64,000 bases of DNA from contig JAIZWL010000001.1 in NCBI GenBank assembly GCA_021498125.1, forward strand, positions 447,434 through 511,433, in the 5' to 3' direction. Under the pieces are notes generated by a model that did not search any database, was not told the DNA's origin, and was given only the letters and a program-made list of their open reading frames with translations. Within the stretch, counting starts at the first letter, position 1. Every line of letters begins with the position of its first letter. Source of the stretch: Candidatus Thorarchaeota archaeon. Lineage in GTDB: Archaea > Asgardarchaeota > Thorarchaeia > Thorarchaeales > Thorarchaeaceae. The position numbers were made by a program, and so were the translations under genes. This document shows, in pieces, positions 8,094 through 16,131 of this stretch.

Positions 8094-9224
8094 CTAACCC
8101 CTCAGCACCTCTATCAATCTGTCAATATCCTCGGTTGTGTTATAGAAGTGCGGCGACACTCTCAGTCTGCCGTTTCTGACAGAGCAGTGAATCTGTTTCT
8201 CGGTAAGTCGCTTCTGGATCTCTTCAACATTTGAAGGTACACACGAGACAATTGGTGACTCATGTTCGGGGCCAAACTGATAGTACTCTACTCCTATCTC
8301 GTCAAGTCGTTCTTGTAAATAGTGGGCAAGAAAGAGTGCCGCTTGTTCTCTCTTCTTATGTGGAATCTGAAGTAAGGTCTTTAGTGACTCTAGAAATCCT
8401 ACATGGGCCACCAGTGCTAACGAACCCACTTGGAACTTTTGAGCATCATCGAGGAGTTCTCGTTCAGCATAGCCATATTCCGTTATGTTCTTGACACCCC
8501 ACCATCCTAGAAATCGTGGTCTCATCAGTTCAAGTGCCCGTTTATTGGCATAGACGAATCCTGCTCCAATAGGCCCGATCAACCACTTGGCAGCCTGTGC
8601 CGCTGCAAAGTCCGCATCCATTTTTACAAGATCGATGTCTGCCCAACCAGCAGCCTGAATTATATCCACAACGAGTATCCCATTGACCTCGTGGACTGCA
8701 TCAGCTAATGCTTTCACATCAGAGCGATATCCTGTTCCGAACTGAACAAGACTGACCGACACTATCCGTGTGTTCTCATCGATCAGATCCAGATAGGCCT
8801 CTGTGGGTACGGCACCATCCGTCGCTTTTGCCACTCTTAGATCCACATCATACCATTTACTAGCATTCTGCCAGGGGATATAGTTTGACGGGAATTCGAG
8901 GTCGCTTATCACAATATTTGATTCCTTGGGATAGTCAATGGCATGCGCTGCGGTATTGAGACCGTCTGACGTGCTTGTCACCGTCCCATAGTTCTCAATC
9001 GATCCTCCTAGGAGCTTTGCCAAGCTCTCTCTGATATTCTTGAATACCATTAGGGTTTCATCAAAGGTCCCTGTGGCTGTGACCCGTCCCTCCAGATACA
9101 TCTTCATTGCCTCGACTGTCTTTGCAGGGGGGATTCCTGTGGATGCATTATTGAGATAGGTCATTTGTGAAAGAGTTGGGAAATTCTCTCTAATGAACGC
9201 ATGACTGATCAGTTCGGCTGGCAT
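8094..9224 (-). CDS. Class V aminotransferase / cysteine desulfurase-like PLP enzyme
   Basis: A fold-type I PLP enzyme of 376 residues. The N-terminus has the typical YLNNASTGIPPAKTVEAM; VDIIQAAGWADIDL is the Asp-containing strand that contacts the PLP ring, and the Schiff-base Lys lies in AAQAAKWLIGPIGAGFVYA. A C-terminal VRNGRLRVSPHFYNTTEDID is the usual carboxylate-binding segment (R followed by SPHFYN). I see no clear mobile Cys loop of the SufS/IscS type, so it could be a cysteine desulfurase-like lyase, an isopenicillin-N-epimerase-like enzyme or a kynureninase-like relative. Its likely operon partner is the MBL protein immediately downstream. Confidence 0.85.
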   Translation of the reverse strand: MPAELISHAFIRENFPTLSQMTYLNNASTGIPPAKTVEAMKMYLEGRVTATGTFDETLMVFKNIRESLAKLLGGSIENYGTVTSTSDGLNTAAHAIDYPKESNIVISDLEFPSNYIPWQNASKWYDVDLRVAKATDGAVPTEAYLDLIDENTRIVSVSLVQFGTGYRSDVKALADAVHEVNGILVVDIIQAAGWADIDLVKMDADFAAAQAAKWLIGPIGAGFVYANKRALELMRPRFLGWWGVKNITEYGYAERELLDDAQKFQVGSLALVAHVGFLESLKTLLQIPHKKREQAALFLAHYLQERLDEIGVEYYQFGPEHESPIVSCVPSNVEEIQKRLTEKQIHCSVRNGRLRVSPHFYNTTEDIDRLIEVLRG

Positions 9225-9322
9225 GTGTGGATTCTATCGCCTCAACAAGATAAACTTTCACGAGAAGGCTGTCCCCCTAAAGTTTAAGTCTGGTGTAGTG
9301 CTCGGTCTATAGGGAGAGAGGA

Positions 9323-10162
9323 TTGCCTAAGCTCCGAGGATTGTTTGGTCGCCTGAAAAAGAAAAAAGAGCCAGAGCGGCTCGACGAGTCCAGCTCACGT
9401 GCTAAAGAATTGTCCTCTTCTTCAATCAGTACGTCTTCTGTTCCTGACGCAGAGTCTTCCTCTGAACGTGTACCTCCACCTATGGAAACTTTTGTTGCCT
9501 CTGCCACATCTGCTACCATTGATGTCGAACGCACAACAACCCTTGCTCGAGAGGCTAAAATCGAACGTCAACGTACTGATGAGATTGTTCCCGGTCATGT
9601 ATTGAAACGTGATGAGCTCGGGCGTATCCATATCAAAATCGTGTTTTATGGTCCTTCTCTCTCAGGTAAGACTACTGCTCTTCGTTGGCTTTTCGCCAAT
9701 GTTCGTTCTCTCTCAAAAGGTCGGATTGTCGAGATTGCTGATGAACTCGGGCGTACCACTTTCTTTGACTTCATTCCTGTCACAGCATGCGAGAACATAG
9801 TCTTTGATGTCTTTACAGTGGCGGGACAGCGGAGGCATGCAAAGAATCGCATCACCGTGCTTCGAGGAGCCGATGGTGTCATCTTTATGGCCGATTCTCG
9901 TCCTGAAGCTATGCAGGAAAACATAGCCTCTATTCAGGAGCTACGGATCGCACTTGGCACAGACCGTGTATCAACTATGCCTATCATTGTTGCTCTCAAT
10001 AAGCGAGATCTCCCTAATGCGCTTCCAGTCGACTATATGATTAAAGTGTTGGAGGTTCAAGGATACCCCACCTTTGAAACTATTGCCACACAGGGAAAGA
10101 ATCTTCTCCGTATGTTTCAGCGTGTGCTTCGAGATGCGCTCATCTTTAAGGTTGGTATCTAG
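9323..10162 (+). CDS. MglA-like small GTPase with Ser/Lys-rich N-terminal extension
   Basis: The GTPase domain (about residues 105-279) has a P-loop YGPSLSGKTTA, a VFDVFTVAGQRRHAKN switch II with Gln-Arg after Gly as in MglA/Arf-like proteins, and NKRDLPNA as the base-specificity motif. About 100 residues precede it: a basic start (LFGRLKKKKEPERL), then a Ser-rich low-complexity stretch likely to be disordered. The start is TTG at 9323 behind GGGAGAGAGG. No roadblock gene is adjacent, unlike many mglA loci. The extension might mediate membrane or partner contact; that is inference. Confidence 0.85.
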   Translation: MPKLRGLFGRLKKKKEPERLDESSSRAKELSSSSISTSSVPDAESSSERVPPPMETFVASATSATIDVERTTTLAREAKIERQRTDEIVPGHVLKRDELGRIHIKIVFYGPSLSGKTTALRWLFANVRSLSKGRIVEIADELGRTTFFDFIPVTACENIVFDVFTVAGQRRHAKNRITVLRGADGVIFMADSRPEAMQENIASIQELRIALGTDRVSTMPIIVALNKRDLPNALPVDYMIKVLEVQGYPTFETIATQGKNLLRMFQRVLRDALIFKVGI

Positions 10163-10953
10163 TGACTGAGCGGCAGTTTTCCCTTCTCCAACTCATGAAT
10201 CAACTCAATGAGTTCCTCTACTGCTTCATCGACGATGCGCTTTCCTTTCTCGGGTGTGGCCGTACGCGGGTCGCCCCAGATTGCTGATTGATAGAGTTCT
10301 TCTCGATACGCACCTGAGATAATACGAAATCTGGTATCAGTACGAGCTGCCATCACAGAACTCATGTCAACAAGCTCTGGTCTGACATACATCACTTCTG
10401 AGGTTTCATCTTCAGCCGCATGGCCTTCGTAGGTCTCGAGAACTTCTTCACGAGCGGCCTTGCCCAGATCAATCCACCAGTTGACAAGGATGACCACTCT
10501 CTCTCCTTGTTGCGTGGCCCTTTGAGCAGCCAACTGGATTGCACTGACATTTCCCCCATGCCCATTGAGAACAATGAGGTACTTGAACCCGTGAGCGAAG
10601 ACGCTCTCCATAATGTCCGTATACAGATCAATTATGGTGTGCGCCTTAAGAGAGAGGGTTCCCTCAAAGGTCGTAAATGTCCAACTATTTCCAATAGGAA
10701 GTGCTGGCAGAACAAGTGCATTGGTCTCCTGAGCCACCTTCTGGGCCAAATATTCTGGCATCATCGTATCTGTTCCAAGAGGCAGATGATCTCCGTGCGC
10801 TTCAAGAGAGCCGGTCACCATGACGACGACCTCTGTCTTGCTGGCTGCCATTAGAAATTTCTTATGCGTGAGCTCATTCCAAAGAGGCATGATGTCCACA
10901 TATTCAGAACGTGGAATCTGGCACTTAACTGTTCGCTCATGGTACATACTCAT
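10159..10953 (-). CDS. Creatininase-family amidohydrolase
   Basis: A 265-residue member of the creatininase/formamide hydrolase family. Metal-binding signatures are visible: TGSLEAHGDHLPLGTDT (E, H, D ligands), VLNGHGGNVSAIQ, and TYEGHAAEDETSEVMY with the Glu/His ligands. In archaea this family includes ArfB, the formamide hydrolase of F420/riboflavin synthesis, and uncharacterised relatives; I cannot separate them here. ATG at 10953 is preferred over the TTG one codon upstream. Its 3' end overlaps the convergent GTPase gene by 4 bases. Confidence 0.85.
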   Translation of the reverse strand: MSMYHERTVKCQIPRSEYVDIMPLWNELTHKKFLMAASKTEVVVMVTGSLEAHGDHLPLGTDTMMPEYLAQKVAQETNALVLPALPIGNSWTFTTFEGTLSLKAHTIIDLYTDIMESVFAHGFKYLIVLNGHGGNVSAIQLAAQRATQQGERVVILVNWWIDLGKAAREEVLETYEGHAAEDETSEVMYVRPELVDMSSVMAARTDTRFRIISGAYREELYQSAIWGDPRTATPEKGKRIVDEAVEELIELIHELEKGKLPLSH

Positions 10954-11018
10954 CAATCGAAAAGGTAATTAATCCAAGTGAACGACTTCGCTCTTGCCTG
11001 TAATATCTTATCACATGT

Positions 11019-11094
11019 AGCCCCGTGGTGTAGCGGTCCATCATCAGCGGTTCTGGCCCGCTGGACCCAGGTTCGAGTCCTGGCGGGGCTACCA
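11019..11094 (+). tRNA. tRNA-Gln (anticodon CUG), CCA encoded
   Basis: The cloverleaf can be drawn by hand. The acceptor stem AGCCCCG pairs with CGGGGCT; the T arm is CCAGG / TTCGAGT / CCTGG; the anticodon stem AGCGG pairs with CCGCT around loop TTCTGGC, giving anticodon CTG at 11053-11055. Discriminator A is followed by a genomically encoded CCA (11092-11094). No intron is apparent. The anticodon reads CAG. Archaea normally charge this tRNA via Glu-tRNA(Gln) amidation. A TATA-like TAATATCTTA lies at 11001-11010. Confidence 0.95.
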
Positions 11095-11567
11095 TTCATT
11101 CTCCATTGTTTATTGGACTGGTGCATGATCCTCTCATGCTGACCACACGTACCAACGCTCCTGTTTTTCGCGCCTTTTCCTTATCCCTGTCTAATCGCTC
11201 TATTGACGAAATTAAAGCACTATATTATAACATTTCATCTAAGGATATTTATGATTCGTTACTAAATCATCTAGAGCATTATACCTGCTTTTCGATTTTC
11301 GGAATGGTTTCACTTTTTAGGTTGCAGTCGGTGGATTTATAGGCAAATATGCATTCCTATTCATAAGAGAGATAGACCCATATCAGCTACTCGTGATGGA
11401 GTTTCCTGTTGCTGAGTCTGCGTCCCTCCCGGCGGAGATAAACAGGATATGGGTCATCTCCCTTCCCCGCGTTCTCACATCATATCCTCTATAATTTCTG
11501 ATATGAAATTTGGTCATGACAATGTTCATATTCAAGGGCTGTGGATTGCATTTGGTGAATCTAAGAT
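11095..11567 (+). other. 473-base intergenic region with a strong inverted repeat
   Basis: Between tRNA-Gln and the methyltransferase gene I find no convincing coding frame; the longest frames have non-protein-like composition. The first half is AT-rich. The second half holds a long imperfect inverted repeat at 11365-11464, listed separately. The region could encode a small RNA or be a long leader of the methyltransferase gene. Confidence 0.5.
11365..11464. repeat. Long inverted repeat / predicted stem-loop
   Basis: GACCCATATC (11375-11384) is perfectly complementary to GATATGGGTC (11446-11455). The flanks extend the pairing: AAGAGAGAT-A on the left and ATCTCCCTT on the right pair with one bulged A and one A-C mismatch, giving a stem of about 19 pairs around a loop of 61 bases. 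The loop contains a small CTCC-CGGC-GGAG hairpin and a TGATGG...CTGA pair resembling kink-turn or box C / box D text. Strand and function are unknown; a structured small RNA is the leading idea. Confidence 0.5.
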
Positions 11568-12347
11568 ATGGAGATCGTTGAGCGCGGCTGGGATGATTTC
11601 TGGGCCGAGATCTTTCGGGTCAAGCACCGCCGTTCAATACCCGGGATTCAGGAATATGACGAACTGATCGTTGACTTCTGTATCGAAACGCTTGGGCTGA
11701 AATCCGGTGACGAGATTCTTGACATTGCCTGTGGTGCAGGGGATCAGAGTATTATTTTTGCAAAGAAGGGGATGAAGGTTTCCGCTTTCGATATCGCAAG
11801 TAGCCTGATTCATGCTGCCTCTAAACGTGCAAAGGAAGAGAGTCTAGATATCGACTTTTTCACAGGTGATATGCGAGAAGTAGAATTCACTCAGCGGTTC
11901 AAAGGAATAGTTATCCTCAGTCACAGCTTTGGTTTCTTCAATCATGAAGAGAATCAACATGTTCTCAAGCGTGCATATGAGTCTCTTGTTGATGGTGGAA
12001 AGCTCCTTATCGATTTGATGAATCCGTATAACCTACCGCGGTTTCAAAAGACATGGACTAAATTAGAAGGGGGATATCTGCTTAGCGAGCCTCATGTGAT
12101 TGATGCGCCATCAGGTGTGTTGCGTGGGCGACCTGCAACATTCATCGATATTGAGGATGGACGAGTCGTCTTGGCAAATGAAGATGCTCTATCAAATAAT
12201 GATATCCGGCTCTATACTGCTCTCGAGATACGGACTATGCTCACTGAAACTGGCTTCAAGAATATCGAGTTTTACGGGCAGAACAAGCTACCTCGGATGC
12301 CTTATACTGCAACATCTGGTAGAATGGTAGTTGTGGCCACGAAATAA
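11568..12347 (+). CDS. Class I SAM-dependent methyltransferase
   Basis: A 259-residue Rossmann methyltransferase. Motif I is ILDIACGAGDQSIIFA (about residues 49-64), motif II VSAFDIASSLIHAA with the acidic residue that binds the ribose, motif III DFFTGDMRE, and motif IV GIVILSHSFGFF. The C-terminal region resembles the small beta-rich lid typical of small-molecule methyltransferases. The substrate cannot be inferred. It stands alone between an intergenic inverted repeat and EF-2. Confidence 0.87.
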   Translation: MEIVERGWDDFWAEIFRVKHRRSIPGIQEYDELIVDFCIETLGLKSGDEILDIACGAGDQSIIFAKKGMKVSAFDIASSLIHAASKRAKEESLDIDFFTGDMREVEFTQRFKGIVILSHSFGFFNHEENQHVLKRAYESLVDGGKLLIDLMNPYNLPRFQKTWTKLEGGYLLSEPHVIDAPSGVLRGRPATFIDIEDGRVVLANEDALSNNDIRLYTALEIRTMLTETGFKNIEFYGQNKLPRMPYTATSGRMVVVATK

Positions 12348-12485
12348 GTCCTCTGACGATAATCTTTTATGCCAACAGCCTTGTCGTCCGACAGAGCGGC
12401 CGATTGGTCTATCGGCGCCCCAACCGAGTTCTATTAGATACCTCGTGTCTTGGGGACATGCTACGATAAATCTAGGTGAAAGTAA

Positions 12486-14699
12486 TTGGTCAAAGTCAAA
12501 GACCCCGATTCTATCCGGAAACTCATTAAATCAGATGATTATGAACACAAGCGCGTCATCTCAATAGCGGCTCATATCGATCATGGAAAGAGCACGACCG
12601 CTGACTATCTGCTTCGGCGCGCAGGACTGATGAGCGATGCAGCAGCAGGAGTGGCAGTTGCAACAGACTCAGACGATGAAGAGCAGGAGCGCGGTATCAC
12701 TATCTTCACTTCAGTTGTACTGCTGAACTTCGAGATTGATGGTGAAGAATATCTCGTACAACTGTCAGACACTCCGGGACACCTCTCTTTCACAGGTGAG
12801 GTTTCACGGGCGCTTCGAGCCAGCGATGGTGTGATTCTACTGGTTGACGCCCTTGAAGGGGTCATGACCCAGACTGAGACTAACATCCGCTTGGCTGTTG
12901 GAGGCGAGGCCTGTCGTCCGGTTCTGTTCATTAACAAGGTGGATAGGCTCATCAACGAATTGAAGTTGCCTCCAAAGAAAGTGTACGAGCGAATTGACAT
13001 CATTATTGCAAAGGTCAATGAGCTGATCAAGAAGGTCGCTCCAGAAGGTCTTGGTAAGGAGTGGCGAGTCAGTTTCGAGCAGGGCTCGGTTGCTATTGGT
13101 AGTGCAAAGACTGGTTGGGCCTTTACAATGAAGACCCTGCAGAAGAAGGGGATCAAGCCAACTGTTGTCTTCGAGAAGTACGCTGAGGGCGATGAGAAGT
13201 GGCTCCGAGAGAACCTACCTCTTGACGATGCATTGCTCGAGATGATTGTCTACCATCTGCCTAATCCTCGAGAGGCACAGAAACTCAAGATTCCACGGAT
13301 CTGGAATGGTGATCTTGATAGTCCCGCAGGTAAGGCATTGATGAGCTGTGATCCCAATGGTCCCTTGCTAGGAATGATCACTAAGATTTACATTGACCCC
13401 AAGAGCAAGCGCCCAACACTCATTGGACGTGTCTTCTCTGGTACGCTCAAGTCTGGTCAAGAGATTCGCCTTGTCAATATGCGTCAGAACGCACGAGTAC
13501 GTCGCCTTGGAGTGCAGGAGATTACAGACATTCTTGATATGGACGAGATTCCTGCTGGTAACCTCTTCTCGGTCTTTGGATTCATGTGTCCCTCAGGCGA
13601 GTCCTTTGTTGAGGCTGGTTCTGATATGCCCGGCTTTGAGGCCATTGAATATGTCAGTGAACCAGTGGTCAGCCGTAGTATACGACCTATTGACCCACAG
13701 GATATTGCAAAACTTGGTGAGGTCGTGTCGAAATGGATTATGGCCGACCCAACTGCCCGTTTTGTTCACGACAAGGAGTCAGGCGAATATCGGCTTGATG
13801 GGATAGACCCACTTCAGATTGAGATTCTGACCAAGCGAATTGATGAACAGGTCAAGATTAAGGTCTCAGAACCAATCATCGTCTATCGTGAGAAGATGTC
13901 TCAGCGTGGTGATGAGTTCCATACTAAATCTCCAAATGGTCATAACCGCATCAAGATGTATCTCGAACCTCTTGATGAGAAGACGGTGGAACTTATCCGC
14001 AAACGGAAGATCACTGCTGAACAGAACTCGCGTGAGCGGGCTCAGGTTCTGCGTGATGAGGCTGGTTGGGACGCAAAAGAGGCACGAAAGATTCTCGACA
14101 TCTACGAGTCGTCAATTCTTGTTGATGCAATGAGCGGTGTTCAGAGATTTGACCGTATCTTCTCTTACGTTCAGACAGTATTCCGTGAGTTTATCGAGTC
14201 CGGTCCATTGGCGCATGAACCTGTAATGGGTATCAAGGCAGTCATCACTGATGCAACTGTCCACACAGACCCTGCTCACACAGGATACAATGAGATTGCT
14301 ACCATGACCAGTGCTGGACTCAACATGGGCTTCCTGACTGGTCGCCCGGCGCTCTATGAGCCAGTTCTCAACGTGGACATCAAGACACCTACTGACACTC
14401 AGGGTGCCGTGATCAAAGTCCTGACTGCTCACCGTGGCCAGATCATCACGATCGAGACCGAGGGTGACAGTGTGACTGTGAAGGGAACCCTCCCCACTGC
14501 TGAGACGATTGGCATTGCAGACGAGTTCCGTAGCGCTACCGCTGGTCGAAGCTTCTTTGGATACCAATTCAGAGGCTTTGAGCCATTGCCGTCCTCCCTT
14601 CAGGAAGAGAAGATCCTTGAGATCCGCAAGCGCAAGGGCATGCCTGATGAGATGCCTAATCTTGGTTCTTGGCAGCGCTGGATCTACAAACGAAACTAA
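12486..14699 (+). CDS. fusA: Translation elongation factor 2 (aEF-2), degenerate diphthamide loop
   Basis: A full-length 737-residue GTPase that drives ribosomal translocation. G1 AAHIDHGKSTT (28-38), switch I EEQERGITI, G3 SDTPGH (94-99) and G4 INKVDRL are intact, followed by domains II-V and the archaeal C-terminal RKRKG tail. In domain IV the loop that normally reads VHRGxxQ reads AHTGYNEI: the modifiable His is kept (residue 598, codon 14277-14279), but Arg and Gln around it are replaced. The start is TTG at 12486 behind TAGGTGAAAG. A second, more divergent EF-2 paralogue lies at 55721-57802. No dph gene is in this window. Confidence 0.95.
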   Translation: MVKVKDPDSIRKLIKSDDYEHKRVISIAAHIDHGKSTTADYLLRRAGLMSDAAAGVAVATDSDDEEQERGITIFTSVVLLNFEIDGEEYLVQLSDTPGHLSFTGEVSRALRASDGVILLVDALEGVMTQTETNIRLAVGGEACRPVLFINKVDRLINELKLPPKKVYERIDIIIAKVNELIKKVAPEGLGKEWRVSFEQGSVAIGSAKTGWAFTMKTLQKKGIKPTVVFEKYAEGDEKWLRENLPLDDALLEMIVYHLPNPREAQKLKIPRIWNGDLDSPAGKALMSCDPNGPLLGMITKIYIDPKSKRPTLIGRVFSGTLKSGQEIRLVNMRQNARVRRLGVQEITDILDMDEIPAGNLFSVFGFMCPSGESFVEAGSDMPGFEAIEYVSEPVVSRSIRPIDPQDIAKLGEVVSKWIMADPTARFVHDKESGEYRLDGIDPLQIEILTKRIDEQVKIKVSEPIIVYREKMSQRGDEFHTKSPNGHNRIKMYLEPLDEKTVELIRKRKITAEQNSRERAQVLRDEAGWDAKEARKILDIYESSILVDAMSGVQRFDRIFSYVQTVFREFIESGPLAHEPVMGIKAVITDATVHTDPAHTGYNEIATMTSAGLNMGFLTGRPALYEPVLNVDIKTPTDTQGAVIKVLTAHRGQIITIETEGDSVTVKGTLPTAETIGIADEFRSATAGRSFFGYQFRGFEPLPSSLQEEKILEIRKRKGMPDEMPNLGSWQRWIYKRN

Positions 14700-14709
14700 T
14701 CGGAATTTG

Positions 14710-14747
14710 GAGTGGCGCTCAGGCGTCACTCAACTCCTCTCTTTTTT
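14710..14747 (+). terminator. Hairpin plus T-run after EF-2
   Basis: GAGTGGCGC (14710-14718) pairs with GCGTCACTC (14723-14731), with one mismatch and a TCAG loop. A pyrimidine stretch ending in TTTTTT (14742-14747) follows. This fits a terminator 10 bases after the EF-2 stop; archaeal termination needs mainly the T-run, so the hairpin may be accessory. Confidence 0.6.
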
Positions 14748-14801
14748 CTGCTCATGTCAAAGTGTTTTTTATTTAGTAGGGCACCAGTTGTTTGATGCAA
14801 G

Positions 14802-16121
14802 ATGTCGCTTGATACAGTAGAACTTCTCACCCGTCTTATTGCCATTGATACTGTGAGTAATCTTCCTGAGAACAAGAGGCCCACTAAGGAATGCCCCACT
14901 TTCATTCTCTCCGTTCTCGATGCTCTTGGGTTTAAGACTCAACTGTTAGAGTCTGAGGGTGTCTATACCGCCTTTGCAAAGCGTGGCACTGGTAAGTTCA
15001 AGATCCTCTTCCTTGCCCATTTCGATGTGGTGCCACCGGGTGATGGCTGGCAGTCTGATCCGTTCACACTGCGTCTTGACGGGGATCGTGCCTATGGACG
15101 AGGCACCTGTGATGATAAGGGGAATGTTGTTGTCCTGTTGCATCTTGCAGAACAAGTGGCCGCCACGAATCCGGATTGTACGGTCATGATCGCCGCCACC
15201 GGTGACGAAGAAGTAGGTGGCCGCCATGGGGCAGCGTTCTTACGTAAGCAGTTGGAGGAATGGGATCTCCTTCCTGATTATGTGGTAATTGCTGATGGTA
15301 TTCATCAGCAGGTCATCCATCGGCGACGAAACGCCCTTCCCGCCTTTGTGAGGGCCAAGCGTCAACTTGAGAGGATTCATGGTACCATTGAGACCATCCG
15401 TTTTGAGACCGAGATCTTTGGAACGGAGTCGCGTCACTCTGCATACATCCGGCTCGGTGTGGATCGCCACTGCATGCTTGCGGCCTCCAAGTATCTTGAC
15501 CTGCATCCTGAGGTACTTGTTGCAGGATTGCGTGGTAGCTTTGTCAAGTCCAATGTCATTCCCGATTGGGTCGAACTTGATATAGTCCATCCTGACGCAT
15601 CGGCTGCTGAGACCGAATATGATGCCACGCTCACGTACCTCATGCGCTCTCTTCTGGCACTCACCCGTGTTCCTTTTCCAACAAGGCCATCAGACAAAGG
15701 AACGACCATCTGTCCCAATCTGCTCTCCGAGAAGGATGGGGTCTGGGAGTTGTATTGCGACATCCGTGCCATGACAAATGATGGCGGCTCGATACGTGAG
15801 GCATTCAAGTCAGTTCTCAATGGATGGGATCTGCTGGAGTCAATTACAGTCAGCAATGGCGTGGGCTATGTGGACTGTGATGTTGATTCTAATCTTGTCC
15901 GTTCTGCGAAGTTGGCTCTCGAAAAGGTTGGAATTCCCGTTCGCCTCGTTGAAGGTTTCGGGGCATCAGATTCTAGATACTTTGCCGATCCGCGGATTCA
16001 GCTCTTCGACTTTGGTCCTGATGGCAACAACCTGCATGGGCCAAATGAATGGGTTTCGATCAGCTCGATTCGGCTGACTGCCGACTTTTTCCTCGAACTG
16101 ATCAAGACATTACTTGGATAG
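14802..16121 (+). CDS. M20-family metallopeptidase / deacylase
   Basis: A 439-residue enzyme of the ArgE/DapE/CPG2 group. Zinc ligands and catalytic residues are visible: LAHFDVVPPGDGWQSDPF, YGRGTCDDKGNVV (bridging Asp), ATGDEEVGG (catalytic Glu pair), DGIHQQVIHRRRN and the late NNLHGPNEWVS His. The dimerisation domain lies between about residues 200 and 310. Members hydrolyse N-acyl amino acids or small peptides, and sequence alone does not pick the substrate. It is convergent with ileS, with about 10 bases between the stops. Confidence 0.9.
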   Translation: MSLDTVELLTRLIAIDTVSNLPENKRPTKECPTFILSVLDALGFKTQLLESEGVYTAFAKRGTGKFKILFLAHFDVVPPGDGWQSDPFTLRLDGDRAYGRGTCDDKGNVVVLLHLAEQVAATNPDCTVMIAATGDEEVGGRHGAAFLRKQLEEWDLLPDYVVIADGIHQQVIHRRRNALPAFVRAKRQLERIHGTIETIRFETEIFGTESRHSAYIRLGVDRHCMLAASKYLDLHPEVLVAGLRGSFVKSNVIPDWVELDIVHPDASAAETEYDATLTYLMRSLLALTRVPFPTRPSDKGTTICPNLLSEKDGVWELYCDIRAMTNDGGSIREAFKSVLNGWDLLESITVSNGVGYVDCDVDSNLVRSAKLALEKVGIPVRLVEGFGASDSRYFADPRIQLFDFGPDGNNLHGPNEWVSISSIRLTADFFLELIKTLLG

Positions 16122-16131
16122 GTCACCTATT

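Noticed and set aside
11106-11342. Possible 78-residue gene after tRNA-Gln
   Set aside because: Composition is not protein-like, no good ribosome-binding site, no recognisable motif.
11391-11420. Box C/D guide RNA
   Set aside because: GTGATGG and CTGA are present, but a second C'/D' pair is not clear and the C box has a mismatch; kept only as a kink-turn-like feature of the stem-loop.
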